DNA of 64,000 bases from Emmonsiellopsis sp. PD_33 (GCA_032988165.1 JANTQF010000007.1:124001-188000), one strand, 5' to 3'. Counted from the stretch's first letter, positions 1 through 13,599 are shown. Translations and numbers: made by a program. The notes: generated by a model not told the origin, from the sequence alone.

Positions 1-1428
1 CTATCTATCCCTCATATTCGCGTTTTCAATCGCTCAAATCAATGGTCATTCATAGTTCCCTATCTCCACCAGTAGCAGAAGAGAAGAGTAACAGGCAGCT
101 TATCCCAGCTCCTCATAAGTTATCCCATGTCGTTTCCTCAGACAACTATTTAGCAGTCAGCCTCCGCAAAGCCACAAAAAAAAAACCAAAAAAAAAAAAA
201 AAAGAAGCCGATCAAACCAGAATAAAATAGGCCATCCATGTGCCTAAAAGGGACATTGGTAAGCTGACATGTTTCCTGAAGCCAAGCCGATCCATATCTC
301 GGAACCAAGGAAATGGTTAAAGAAACGCCCTCATGGTGTCCCAGACGCAGCATTGCAAAGGATAGATGGGGGAAATAATCTGCATCGCTCAATTAAAGAT
401 TTCCGGGAAGGTGGTCAAGAGATCATCCATCGTTTATTGTATTCAGACGCGCGTAAAGGTACCAATTATTGGGTGATTTAAAGGGAGGCGCGACGGGCCA
501 GGGTATGTATGCTAGGGTGACATTGCAGTTGAAGAATTGGAAATATGATGAAGATCTAGAAATTGAAAAGAGAAGTAAAGCTCTCCTTGACAAGTAGCTG
601 TAGGATTTAAATGCATGCTATGATGTCGGTCGGCAGAGTGCAGGACCCTGCAGCATCAGGAACCACCATGATGGATACTAGTAGTATCATTGCCAGACCG
701 ATCTATGAAAGATGGGATAGATGCGCCCTTCGATGCAGATTAACTTGATGTAAACATGGGAGAAGTCCCAATAAGCTTTCTCTGATCGCCAGCAAGTTTA
801 GTTAGTCTCCTTTCTCTCGGCAGTGAGCACCAAGATCAAGCAACCGAGCGAGCCCTCCCTGCGGGGGTGATCTCCGGACCCTGCATATGTGTACAGTGTA
901 CCCCCAAAGCTCAATAGCATCATGGCCCATTAGGAACGAGGGACCTCGAATAAGAGGCTCCCCGAGAAAATCCGAGACCAGAGACCGGGTTGCCAGTCGT
1001 TGGCAATCACAAGATCGCAGGCAGGGTAGCCTTGCATGCATGCCGAATCCTTATCGGACCCTGCATATGGGAACAGACGGAAGGTTCAATATCCGTGCAT
1101 TGTGGAGAGTAAGAAATATGTTATTTCAACTCTAGACCGTTCGCTTGAAGGCTAAGTTCAAGTTTCATACCTCGCTTATCGTATTGGATGTGAAATCCAT
1201 TACTTCGGCATCGCAAGATCCCTCAAAGCTGCATTTCGATCTCCGAGAACAGGACCGAGGTAGAGAAAGTCGGACTTGTATCATTGGCTACCGTTGATGT
1301 TGAAGTCTCGCAATATTCAGCTAAGAGAGCTTGATCTGCACAAGTATTTGCCACGACCTTTGCAGCTCTCCTGGACGACTTTGAGCTTCACTGGTACGTC
1401 CAATCGTTCGATAGAAAGGAGATAGACG
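1..1428. other. Left flank, no supported gene
   Basis: Mixed-composition unique sequence that contains CpG normally, unlike the block to its right. All open frames are short (82 codons or fewer), overlap on both strands and show no recognisable domain. A short A-rich run lies near 175-205. The phrase GGACCCTGCATATG occurs twice (near 875 and 1058), which may be a small local duplication. I see no tRNA or repeat border. Confidence 0.5.
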
Positions 1429-1436
1429 CATCCATC
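1429..1436. repeat. 8-bp target site duplication, left copy
   Basis: CATCCATC abuts the left inverted repeat. The same eight bases abut the right inverted repeat at 23218-23225. A perfect 8-bp duplication is within the range known for Mutator-like elements (8-11 bp). Confidence 0.9.
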
Positions 1437-1529
1437 AGCGATTGATAATGACCAGGATAACTTCACTAATGACTGGGATTAAAAAACAACTAAGTTGAAA
1501 AAAGTATAGTGTAAACACAGGATTACATA
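1437..1529 (+). repeat. Left terminal inverted repeat of the MULE
   Basis: 93 bp matching the reverse complement of 23125-23217. The only differences are two adjacent bases after an A6 run (CA here, TG on the other copy). Beyond 1529 the two ends diverge, which sets the inner border. Confidence 0.93.
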
Positions 1530-1588
1530 CAAAATAATATGTGGAACCATGATTTTAAATGCACCAACTCCTAACCCTACTTTTTAAT

Positions 1589-3010
1589 TTACAAAAACTG
1601 TGAAGCACATAGAAAATCATTAAATTCCTCCCCCCCCTCAAACTCCTCCTCCTCCTCTCTCTGGCCTTTCTCCCCCTTCAATTCTGCTGCAGCATCTGCC
1701 TCTCCTATAAAAGCCTTATCTACTGCCTGTGCCAGGATGTCTCATTGGGATTTCTAGATGTACTTTGGAGATGTTAAGGTTGCAGTACATTTCCAATCCA
1801 GAGCTGAGGGGGCTATAGAAGAGGAGGGGGTGATTCTAGTTCCATGGGGTAGAGATGTGCTTCTACTTCCTATAAAATACCCTATGCTAGTGGAATAGAT
1901 GGTATGCTGGTCTATAGGTACTATTATCATATAGAGAGAAAGAGATTAGTGGGGTTGAGTGGGTTAGATGGATTAAATAGATTAGGTAGATTAATATGAA
2001 TAGTACTTACAGTACTCAATCCACTATTCTATATCTTTAATCTATATATTCCTTTAGTGTATAGACTCCTGTCTCTGTCCCCATTGCTGAGCTGAAGCTC
2101 CTCTGGGCTGAAGATCTTAAAACTATTAAATACTGAGATTCTAAATGATATTATAGGAGAATAGAAGCATTCTCTATTCAGCCTGCTAAAGCTATTAGTC
2201 TGCATGGTAGTTATAAAGTTAATAAGAATAAATTGTGCTCAGCTATATTAGCTTATTCTAATTAATTTACTCATAAATTTTATGTTTATATAGAAGACTA
2301 AAAAATTGATAGTCTAAACATTTCTCTGAATATTTAAGTTTATTATCCTGAAGTGCCTTAGCTTCCAGGATTTGTAGGTAAAGTTGATTCAGAATATACA
2401 AGAAGACTTTTCCTAGTAGTAGCTCAAAAAGATATGCCTGGGCAAATAGAAGGATCTGAGATTTAGCTGTAGCCAGCTGAGTTTTATAGATAGAATGCTA
2501 ATTATTTCAGAATTATTAAAGCTTATAATAAGTTACTTATAGATTTTCTATTAAAATAGTAATATATTACTTTAATATCTAGTGGGATCCCTTAATTCAT
2601 AAAGAAACTTAGTGGCTAAAGTGAGAAATCTTATTAATATAGTATTACATAATCTGTCACTCATGTGGAATCTAGGTTTTTTGAATGTAATTAACAAGCT
2701 TATAATTCTATTTCTAGGTAAAAAGAGACCAGTTCTATCTATATTTATTCTTTATAGGAGCCTTGACAACTACATACTAGACATTCATAAATGTGGTGAA
2801 TTTTTTGTGGAGGTTTTTCTTTCATTCTTTCATCTCAATATTATTATCATTAATGAGTGCCTACATAGCAACTGAGAATCACTTCTTCACATGACTAATA
2901 ACATTATGGTTAATATATTACTCATAAAGAATGTAGTAATTATTACTAAAGGTATTATCAAAAGCATTCATAAAAGCTAGTTCATAATTAATGACAATGA
3001 CATGGGGGTA
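1589..3010 (-). pseudogene. Decayed MULE transposase, C-terminal half
   Basis: Read on the minus strand, with TAG/TAA/TGA taken as mutated Gln/Arg codons, this segment follows the order of a Mutator-like transposase. Near 3005-2945 lies YPHVIVINYELAFMNAF, which resembles the DDE-domain block usually containing TDRELALMNA; the Asp-Arg pair has mutated to Asn-Tyr. After a one-base frame change, YINHNVISHVKK (about 2925-2885) corresponds to the family's WHINKNV block. Next come NLHKKFTTFMN (about 2830) and IKGSH near 2600, where active copies usually read VEGSH. The last codons are Glu-rich and stop at 1589. The transposase domain class is a confident call; the N-terminal region above 3010 was not resolved. 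It cannot encode a working enzyme. Confidence 0.82.
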
Positions 3011-4650
3011 GAAGATATTATAATAATTGAAAAGATAAGTAAGTTAAAGTATTATTTAGCTGCATTGAAATATATATAGATCTATTAATTAGCCTCTATA
3101 TTGATATTTAATCACATTAAGATGATTATCAAAATGAAAGATAAATATATTATCTGATTTAGCTAGTCTATAAGATAATCAGCTAATTAAATTGATAGCA
3201 CTAATTAAATTAAGTTAAGATTCATCCTGGTAAATATCTAGATAACTATCTAATTAATAATGATTGAGATAGAGATAAGCTTATTAATAGTTCACTTTCT
3301 TCTTACAGTTTATAAATATTAGTCTCAAATTAATCATTATATGGAGGTTCATAATAAATATTATACTCAGCAAGAGCAAATAATACCTATTTATCTTATA
3401 TATATAATTCAGAAGTAAAATATCATGATTCTCTCAGAGGATTTTAATTGATTTCTTATGAAATATTACTAGATAAATTATATAGTTATTCTTATTCTTT
3501 TCTCATTCTACTTCAACTATTAACATGTCATCTTATGTCTTCAGTTCATCAATCAAGACCTGTATCAGTGTTTATCTCTTGAGTTCCCCCCAGAGAAGCA
3601 CTGAAAAGTAGTTATAAATATCTCAGGTAGTTAACTGTGAGAGCTCTGGGTCTCCATTCTTTCTTATAATGGTTAAAATAGTATGTAGTGAGATACCAGA
3701 CTTAATAAGAGTAAAGACCTTTAGATAGAAGGCCTCAGATAATAACTAGAGATAATACATTAAATGAGCACAGCTATCCTCTAAGAATGAATGATTATAA
3801 AAGATATTCTTTAGTATAATCCTTCATTCAGTAGTGCCTTTACTGAGAGTCAGGTAGAATGGGCAATTAGTCTTTACTATAATAATTATAGGCTGTTTTT
3901 TCTGATCTTTAACAGCTTGATTGTCCCTATATGGTCTAGAATGGGTGCAGGCAAGAGTCTAGTAGTTTCATTTTGAATGAGAGTTATAAATAGATATAGT
4001 ATATTTAAAATTCTAATATTTCTTATTTAGTGCCTAGAGAAGTTCATCTTTTTTCATTTCAACTAAATGTCTGTCTAACTAAGGAAGCTCTCACTGATTT
4101 TTACCTGGTATTTCTAGTTCTAAGGAATTAGGGAGGAAGATAAATAAATTAATAGTTTAAGCTCAGACTAATGCCTCCTTCTCTATCTCCTCATTATAAA
4201 GAAAATCCTTTAAGTTATTACTACTAACACTATTATCATTATTATCATTAGCACTGCTAACATCATTATGTTCATATAGATCATATTAGGGAGTAGCCTG
4301 GCTGTTAAAGATATCTTCATTATTAAGAAAAGTAATTAAATTGAACTGTAAAGGATATTTTATGATAGAGAGCTAACTATTCATTGTAGCAGCAGGTAGT
4401 GTTATATTTATTAAAAAGATATTTAAAAAGATGAAGAAATTTGATTTTTTTTATTTATATTAATGAGTGAGATTTCTCCTTTAATAACTACAGTTATGGT
4501 GAGTGATAGCCACCATGTTGGTAGTAGGCAGAAGAGGTATAGAAGAGAAGGAGGAAGGATTGATGTAGATACTTATATCTGAGTATGAAATTAAGGTAGT
4601 AGTAAGGTGAGTTAGGCTGTAGTGAGGTAAAGTTGGGCAGAGATGATATA
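3011..4650 (-). other. MULE interior, presumed N-terminal transposase region
   Basis: AT-rich, CpG-free sequence between the readable transposase and the left LTR of the inserted retroelement. By position it should hold the zinc-binding N-terminus of the transposase on the minus strand. I could not follow a continuous frame through it. Stops occur in all frames. Confidence 0.4.
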
Positions 4651-4951
4651 TTAGTATTATATGCAAGTATATATCTTCTTATCATTGCTGTGCCTAGCAC
4701 ATATTAACTATGCTATGCATTTAGAGTGTATTCATCTCTTATGTCAACACCTCATACTTACTTCTTACTTAGTTAGTTCTTATATTATCACATAATTATA
4801 TATATATCTTTACTGAGATTCCTACATATAGAAATCTCAGTAATTAATTACTTTCCTTTAGATATTCTATCTTTAATCTTAACTATATTTATATTCAATC
4901 TATTTCTTCTATTAAGCTTTTCATATCATCTATTTAGTTTATACTCTCATA
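4651..4951 (+). repeat. 5' LTR of the outer gypsy element
   Basis: Directly repeated at 22792-23092. Differences are mostly C/T and G/A, as expected from cytosine deamination. The last bases are CTCATA here against CTCACA in the 3' copy, so the ancestral end was probably CA. The start could instead be the TG at 4662; I used 4651 because the matching base in the 3' copy directly follows a purine tract. Confidence 0.8.
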
Positions 4952-5049
4952 GTTTCTAATTGCTCTACTTCAAGAGACAGTCTATTAAGCTAATTTCACA
5001 TTTCACTATAACCTCTTCTAAGAAAAATTAAGATACTTCTACTATATCT

Positions 5050-8000
5050 ACTATTTAGATAGAAGAATAAAAAACACCTTCAGCTTAAAGTCTATCTTTT
5101 AGCTGTGAGAGTACTCCTTCTTTAAAGCTTCTCTTACCTTAATTAGCTGTAGAGATCCAGGCTGAGTTCAAACACCTTATTACTGAGATTACTATTCTTA
5201 AGGTAAAATAGAAACTTTAATGCCTTCAGAATGAATATATAGTACTTCAAGTAGCTATAAATAAACTCTGAGCTTAAATCTCTACTTTTAATGAGTTCTG
5301 AGCTTAAATATCTTCTCATTCTGTATTAGGAGAGTCTCTTCCCCTCTAACTGAACATGGTAAATATAGAATAAATTCAGATGTTCACTGAAAATATATGG
5401 CCCCTTCTAGACTAAGTTCTACTTTAGTAAGAAAAGCTGAAAAATCTGGGTATGACTTCATGTAATTTATATAAAGAAGTTGAAAAGTTTCAGACCTATA
5501 GTATGAAGAAGTTAGAGATCTTTATAACAGCTATTATTATTTATTATACTAGTGATCTAGTCTATTTCAATATAATAGATCATTAAAAAATCATTGAAGT
5601 AGTTACTCATTTTGATGGTGACATCCAAAAATATTAGTATTAGTATATAAGAAGTATGAAAACACTTTCTTCTTAAACCTACTTACTGAATTAAATGTAG
5701 AAATAAGTTGCTGACCCAGATAAATTCTTCTGTAACTTAAAAGTATAATATCTTAAAATAGAATAGTGAGAAGTATAAAGTATGTATGAGTTTGCAGTGA
5801 TGCTATAGATAGTAGAAGAATGTCTATAACATTTCTATAATAACTACTATAAGAAGAGCTATCTCTATATGAAGGTTCTCTCTGAAGTCTAGTACAAATT
5901 CAATAAATATATAGATAAGATGAAAGATATGGACTATGATGCAGTTATAAATAGACTGATAATTATAGAATAGAATCTCTCAGAATACATTAAATACATT
6001 AAAAAGAAGTCTAAATCTAAGAATAGTTTTTCTTTTATTAATTTAGAAGCTAACAGCACACCATCTCATACAAGAAAATACAAGTAAGATAATCAGGATA
6101 AGATCAAGTAAGATTTCTTCAATAAGAAGTAGTGTGACTTCTATAAAGCCTATCTAGGTCATACTACTGAGGAGTATAAAGCTTGCACCTGAGACACAGA
6201 CTTTATATTAAAAAACAATTAAGATGTATCATTAAGCTTACAATAACTACTCAAACTCTTCTTTAAAGCTAATATAAGAGTCATCTATCATTCATCATTT
6301 TAGTAAAGATTAATACTCCTTTGGGCCTAAAGTAAATCCTTACTTTAATGAACTCTAAAGTAGAAGTAAACTTCATCAATAAATTCTAAATAAAGATAAA
6401 TAGTTTAGAGCCTACTATGTGTGACCTGCACACAGTGAAGATAGTTGATAATTACATGATTAAATTGTTTGGAGAGTATAATCTAACTATTAATATGATT
6501 GATTAACTAGGTTATAATATCAGCATTCAGTAACTCTTCCATGTAATCAAACTTGCTACTTATAATATAATCCTTGATTTCTCCTGGCTAGTTAAAGTTA
6601 ATCTACTTATCAATTGATAGAATGATGAGTTTATTCTATGAAATGACACATCTGAGTCAAAATTTAAGAAAATCTCAGCTGAGGAAGTCATGCCAGTGAG
6701 TAAGATACTTACTAAGACTAAAGTTAATTTAATGACTATTATATTAGTGTAAAGTAATACATTCAAAATTAAAGTGTCAGCTATAACTATAGGTATATAT
6801 ATAGATCTTCTGTCTGATTTACTAGATTTTATTAAGCCTTTTATATATCTTTTCTCAGAACAAGTTGCTTTCAGTATACTTATACTAATAGAGACTGAAC
6901 ACTATATTAACTTTCAACTTGACACTGATCTTCCCTTTATACTCATTTATTTCCTCTCTAAAGTTAAATTTGAAGCACTTTAGAAATTTATAAATACATC
7001 ATTAGCTAAAGAATGGATCTAACCTTTTAAGAGCCTGGTAGAAGCACTAATCCTCTTTATACTAAAAAAAGATGATAGATTATAATTATATATTAATTAC
7101 TATAATTTTAACTGTATTATAATTAAGAACTAGTATCCTCTACTACTTATTAGTGAGATGTTGAACTGCCTATTCAGGGCAAAGATTTTCATTAAGATGA
7201 ATCTATAGGATGCATACTACCACATATTAATTATACTCTGAGATTATTGGAAAACTGCATTTTACACTTAATATAATCATTTCAAATTTATAATTATACT
7301 TATAGGCCTCTCAAATACTTCTACTATCTTTCAGGCATACATCAACAGTGCTCTTTCTGACCTTCTTAATATATATTGTATAGTCTATCTTGATAATATC
7401 CTCATATATTCTAATAATATGAAGGAGCACTAAGAATATATTTAATAGATCTTAAAGTGCTTGAAGTACATCTACCTATACATGAAGTGCAGTAAATGTG
7501 AGTTTGCTACCTAAAAGATCTCTTTTCTTAATTTTATTATAAGGTTAGATGGTATTGAAATGGAATCAGAATAAATTATCATTATAATAGAATAACTTAT
7601 ATCAACATTTATTAAGAAAGTATAGTTTTTTCTAAGATTTACCAACTTTTATAGATATTTCATCAAAGCCTATTTTCATATTGCCAGCACCTTATTTAAC
7701 CTAACAAAAGAAATAAAAAAAGGCAAGAAGAAACCTACTTTTCTCTGAATAAAGAATGCTAAAAGTATATTCCACAAGCTTAAAAAGTATTTTACTTTAA
7801 TATTACTTTTAGTACATTTTAATCCTGCACAGTACATCTAGATCAAGCCTAATACTTCAATATATATAGTAGCCATAATTATATTTTAGCTTCAAAATGA
7901 TAGTTTATAGCATTCAGTGGCCTACTAGTCTCACAAGCTTATTGATACTAAAATATGATATAATACTTATAATAAGAAGCTTTTAACTATTATTATAGCT

Positions 8001-9739
8001 TTTAAGTACTAGAGATACTATTTAGAGGAAAGCTAATATTCAGTATAAGTCTGATCTAATCATGTAAATCTACAGTATTTTATAATGACTAAAGCACTTA
8101 ATAGATGTCAGATCAGATGGGTGGAAGCACTCAGTACTTATAATTTTATCTTATTATACTATTCAGGAAAAAATAACCCTATAGATGATTTAAGTTACTA
8201 TGCAGATTATAATGATATATTTTATGAGGAGATCCTCTTATTAACTCTATAATAAAAGCTATAATATGATATTATACTAGACTGAGATTTTAACTCTCAT
8301 AAAGAACTTTTACCTATTATAAACTACATTCAGATCTATAATAATAAGTGAGAGACTTAATTATTATCATTAAATAAGCAAGATGTTTATTTAATAATTA
8401 AGCTATTAATTATATCTTTTCTTTATTTATATGCTACATACTCATCTGATAGCATTAATAACACTTCATACTTATTTAATAATATTAATAGCACTTCATG
8501 CTCAGCCTGCTATCCCTATATGCCTTATATGATTATCAATAAGATAATAGTTACAGACTTTACTTACTCTGAACTTTCTGAGTCTCTTACCTCTCTGCTC
8601 CAGTGCATGCAGAATCTTAACATTATAGCACAAAAGATTAAGATATAAATATAGAAAAAAGGAGCATTCACAGAAGAAGATATATTATAGATTTTGAAGA
8701 TAGATGACATTCTTCAAGCTAATAATAGAGTGTATATACCTAAAGATTAAGTGCTTATTAATGAAATCCTCTATATTAATCATGATGACCCTCAAGGAGG
8801 ACATTTTAATATTAAATAGTTTATAGAAAGTATTCAAGATAAATACTTTTAATATAGACTTTCTAAGGATGTTTTAAATTATATTTAAACCTATGATGTT
8901 TATTAGCATGTCAAATCTAAGTATTATAGATCTTTTAGAGAAATGAGAACTATATCTATACTCTCTTAACTATTTAAATTTATTATAATAGACTTTATTA
9001 CTGGCCTTCCAGCTTCAAGCTTTTTTAAACAGACACATAATGTCATACTCATTCTTTATGATATCTATATGAAATTCATACTTTATATCTCATACATAAA
9101 GGATATTACTGCTGAAAAACTAGCTGAAGTTGTATATGTCTGATTTTATTATACTTATAGTATATTAAAATACTATATCTCCAACTAGAGATCACTTTTT
9201 ACAAGCTAATATTAGTTAACCTTCTACTATATTATTAGTGCCTAATACAAACTTTCCACAGCCTTTCACCCTCAAATAGATGATCAGACAGAACACTAAA
9301 ATCAAACTCTAGAGTACTATCTCTACTGTTTTATTAATTTCCATTAAGATGACTAAATAAAATGACTTCTATTAGTATAATTTGTCTATAACTCCTTCTA
9401 ATATAGTTCTACTGGTTAAATACCTACAGAAGTGCTCATAGAATACCATTTGGAGTGCTAAATTAATGTTAATTATATACCTTAATTTATGGTTACTCAT
9501 GCCATGAATCAGCTAAAATGAATGGCTAAGATGTACTTCAAGCTCAAAATTAATCTATAAAAAATATGAGATGTATAAAAAGCCTACTATAATTTGAAAC
9601 ATCTTCTTAAGTTCTTTGATATGAAAGAGTATATCATTCTCAATATAAAGAACCTTTAAATGATTCAATCTGTATGAAAATTTGATTATAAGTATGTTAG
9701 ATCATTCAAAATTCTCCAGAGAATTAACTCTCAAGCCTA
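5050..9739 (+). pseudogene. Decayed gag-pol of the outer gypsy element
   Basis: Read on the plus strand with stops taken as mutated codons. A gag zinc knuckle lies at 6133-6186 (CDFYKAYLGHTTEEY, with one Cys mutated to Tyr). The reverse transcriptase box is at 7383-7430 (VYLDNILIYSNN, where an active copy has YLDD). Integrase shows IDFITGLPASS near 8990-9020 and STAFHPQIDDQTEH near 9250-9295, the usual region preceding the catalytic Glu. The frame reaches QAYYL at 9739, where the inner element entered. Known role of the family: particle protein, protease, reverse transcription and integration. All domains are broken by frequent in-frame TAG/TAA/TGA. Confidence 0.85.
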
Positions 9740-9744
9740 CTATC
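9740..9744. repeat. 5-bp target duplication CTATC, left copy
   Basis: CTATC directly precedes the inner element's first LTR base and is repeated at 20751-20755 directly after its last base. Five-base duplications are normal for Ty3/gypsy integration. Confidence 0.93.
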
Positions 9745-9905
9745 TGTAATTGGGATAACTTGAGATCAAAACATTGCATAAAATAAGGTTGTATTTGCTA
9801 TGTTCCTAGGCTATCTGTAGCTATTTATATCACAGGGCCTGACTAAGTTATGTAGGTGACTAAGCATCATGGATATTTCATGGTGTGGAGCATGCATGTG
9901 TAATA
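9745..9905 (-). repeat. 3' LTR of the inner element
   Basis: 161 bp, same length as 20590-20750 and directly repeated. It begins TGTAATTGGG and ends TAATA on the plus strand. The differences from the other copy are mainly C/T and G/A transitions, so the two copies have mutated independently. Immediately inside it, on the minus strand, a GAAAGAGG stretch could be the polypurine tract. Confidence 0.92.
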
Positions 9906-10137
9906 AGTAGCCTCTTTCAGAAAGGCATGTAATGCCCTCATTGTGATAGTTACATGCAGGATTGTAGAGTCAACAAATGAAATATGAGATCTTATAATGC
10001 ATAATATAATAGTGAATAATATGCTAGGTGAAAAAGAAAACCTTGCTTCTTATCCCTATGATGGTCTCTGCACTCTATAGCTGAGTTATTGTAGAGTATG
10101 AAGACTCAGAGATATTTATAGTGTCAACTTTCATTAT

Positions 10138-13073
10138 TACTCCTCCTCTATAATAAATTCTCTCAGGTTTTCCTCAAGGTAGTCTTTATCCATACAGCAC
10201 ACCTTGTAGTAGGGCATTTCATGTTCCTTGGTAACTATAAGAATCTCCTTTACTTCCTTTTCTTCAACACTGAGCAATTTAATGAGCCATTATATGATAT
10301 AAGTGTAGGCAAGTGTGACATCTTTCTGAAGGGCTAGGTTGAGAGCCTTGAGGCTGGCAAATAAAATTAGTGTAAACTTAATTGAATAATTATGAGTATA
10401 TCTAGTGAGTTTATTAATAGCTGTATGCAATTCTTTATTAGGCAAGCCTTGCATATTATCATATTACATCCCTGTGCTAGATTACTTGTTCAGTATTGCC
10501 ATGGTATCTGCAGGTCCAGTATTATATAGATACATTAGTTATAATGCTACCTTAAGGTTATCTGATATATCTAGAAGTTTTTTTAGTGTTGTTACTGATT
10601 TCTGCAGCTACTCAATTTTCTATCTGATTTACTATATTATTATCTTTTTAATTGTGTGGAATAGCACTTCTTTCTCATTTTAGTAACCTGCCAGGGTATT
10701 TGTATTATCATTACTGATTTTACACAGCTGAGCTATACACTGTACTGCTTGTGTACAATCTTTATTAGCCTTAAGGCTCTCTAGTAAAACCTTCTCTTGC
10801 TGGGCTACAGTTTTTCCTACTACTTCTTGATGATTAATGAGGTTTTTTATTACTTTCTATCTGATATCAACATCTATAGATATAATATGATCATATGAAA
10901 CACCCAGATTGATTCATCACTGGATAAGGTCTGTGGCTTTTTCAAGCTATATATTACCTAATATGATAACTATCTTAACTGCTTGTTTGACTTCAGGAGG
11001 GTACATCTGCAGAATCTCCTGTATAGGGGGAGAGCTAGGTAGAATTTCTTAAATTTCACTGCTGAGCTTCTTCTGATTAGGCTGTTGATCCTGAGGCTTA
11101 AAGATATTATTAATATTAGTATCATCAAGTTTCTATAGGGCCCTTCACAGTTGCTCATTCACCATACCAAATATGTTATGAAATGTAGTGCTAAATGTGT
11201 GTAATGTTTTAGCTATAATCTCTATCTTATGTTACTTTAGCTACTATAGTTTCATGATGTGTTTAATGATATCTTCACAGATGTGTGTGTCTTTATTAGT
11301 AATATTAGAGGTTCTAGTCATATAGATGTTCTCTGTGAGATTATTAAGTTACTTTCCCTATTATTTCATAATGTCTTTAGCTATATGGTGCAGTTCCTAG
11401 TTGCTTATAATAGTCATCTTATTGTATAAGGTGCCCATAGATTTCCAGTTGTTCACCATGTTGTGTGCTGGCTGTGCTTTCATATTACATAAGATTATGA
11501 TATGTTAGACTGCTTCCTTGCTTCCCTTGATAACATATAGTATGAGAGCCTCTATGACAACTGTTAGAGTCTCTATAATGATTTTGTAGCTCTCTAGTTG
11601 TGAGGATGAAGTTTCATTGCAAGCCTGATAATTATTTAAGGGAGCATCAGTACTGATGAAGTTATTATTACTAATATACTTTTTATTACTGATGTTCTCT
11701 GATATATCTGCTGATCCATTAATTATAATCTAATCATCATTTTATAGGTATTTAAAGATCTTAGCCTCTATATGGTTAAGTCTCTGAGCTAGAATGTACA
11801 TTGTGAAAGGGCATCTAATATAGAAGAATTAAGTTTGCTTGATTTACTTCTGATGGTTCTGATGGTGGAGGTTATTTATAGCATTCATAATATCTTACTT
11901 AGTTATATCTGATGGGAAGATCATAGTATTCTAATATTCTCATTTATTCAGTAGAATATTAATTTCCTAGTTTCACACTATGACTCTTTAATTTTATAGG
12001 TATATATATTACTTCTTATCTGTAATATGCTTATCTATCTTATATTTACTTTGAATGTTCAGTATGACTTGCTGATGTGCTTTCCTAGTTGCATATACAT
12101 TATTATATCTAATCTTACTCTCATTAAGGTGTTTTCTGAGGAAATTGCATGCTTTGTAACCCAGATTGTGAGAGGTATTTTGAAGGAAGATGGGTTTATT
12201 TGTATTATTAATTATTTTTATATTGCTAGTCTTATTATCCTTATTTTGTTTGCCTTTAATCCTATTAATTGTCATTTCAATTTTGATCTTCAGGTATTCT
12301 ACTTGAGACTCTGATGGGGGTTTTTTTAGCTCAGGGCCTTAAAAGTTCCAGCCCTTTCCTGAGTCTATATGTATCTTTAGAATTAAAAATTATAAGGAAT
12401 TTCTGATAATGAAGAATGCTGGAGTTGCATTTTCTTTCTCAGCCTATCTTACTTTATGATCTTTTAATTGGGAAATTAGTCTGTTATCATGAAGTATTTA
12501 ACTATGTCTCTAGTCTTCCAGATCAGTGATGATAGTTTGCAGAGCTAAGACTAACATTATATTAATAACTATAATAGGGAATCTATAATATTTTATATTT
12601 ATAATGAGTATATCTATTTCTTAGTCTAAGTAACTCAAAGTTTTGAGTATCTATTTTACTTACTTCTCATCTACCTTCTTATTTGTTATTCTTTATTTTC
12701 CCTTTATGTTGTCAGCTCTACCTGCAGGGAAGCTGTTACTAATATTAAGATCTATGAGATTCATTGTGCTAGCTAGGAAGTTAGTAGTTGCCTGAAGTGT
12801 TTGATGTCTCTTTCTGAGGATTTTTACTAATGTAAGAGGCACACTGGTAGGTTTATATTACTTTGTGATTTTGAATGTGAAGGTATTTTTATCTTTGACT
12901 TTCTTAACTTCATCTTTACTATTATCTTTATTGCTGTAGGGTGCTATGGTGACTTCACATCTTATAGCATGAAAATAGGTATGCAAGTGTGAGTGGGTAG
13001 AAGTAGGGAGGGGTAGTTTTGAGTAAATTATATGTATATGAGATTGATGAAGTATTATCAGTGAACTTGCCAT
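10138..13073 (-). pseudogene. Extra frame (about 980 codons) downstream of pol in inner element
   Basis: Minus-strand frame opening with MASSLIILHQSHIH at 13073. Several stretches I read in detail keep one coherent coding character, interrupted only by TAG/TAA/TGA where Gln or Arg is likely. Readable landmarks are KILRKRHQTLQATTNFLAS (near 12830-12770), ETLTVVIEALILYVIKGSKE (near 11580-11510), ITNKDTHICEDIIKHIMKL (near 11310-11255), PPEVKQAVKIVIILGN (near 11000-10950) and, at the end, YYKVCCMDKDYLEENLREFI (near 10215-10155). Composition is hydrophilic, Lys/Asn/Gln-rich and largely helical in look, with possible coiled coil. I recognise no family. It lies after the chromodomain, where gypsy elements normally have nothing or an env-like gene; no membrane segment typical of env is evident. 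I did not verify every codon, so one or more frame changes are possible. Confidence 0.62.
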
Positions 13074-13599
13074 AATAATGATTATAAATATCTATAGATT
13101 TTAAAGGCTGAGTCTCTTAATACCATGGGAAGTTCCTGCATTCAGTGAATGTTTATTTTATATCTTATTGTAGGGATAATGTTTGCCATGAAAAGTTCAT
13201 AGCTTTTAATAAATTCCTTAGTGGGATCATTATATGTAGTGAATACAATCAAGATGATGGGAGTATGCAGCAAATATGTTAGCAAATAGTGGGGTGTAGA
13301 ATAATAATGGGGAAATATATATTAAAGTTTAGATAGACTGGTAGAATAATACTATTATGAATGTGAATGTATGGGTATATAGAAGTACTATCTATACAAG
13401 CTAATGTAATAATAGAGTAATGAAGATTTCATAAAATAAAGAACTTAATCAGGCAATAAAGATATTAATATCATGTGAGGATATGAAATCTCTATAGCTA
13501 GTAATTATATATTTTCTTTCTAATTTATATTCTATAAATGTCAAAGCACTTTTAAGGTTCTTTTAGATTTTTTGGAAAGCTAGACTGCTACTTTTATAG

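Noticed and set aside
2070..2615. Plus-strand frame in the MULE that reads protein-like when stops are masked
   Set aside because: The minus strand of the same stretch carries the MULE transposase blocks in the right order. The plus frame matches nothing known and is most likely the shadow of a Gln-rich antisense frame.
12027..12314. 95-codon plus-strand open frame
   Set aside because: It lies opposite the extra minus-strand frame of the inner element, which is coherent over a far longer span.
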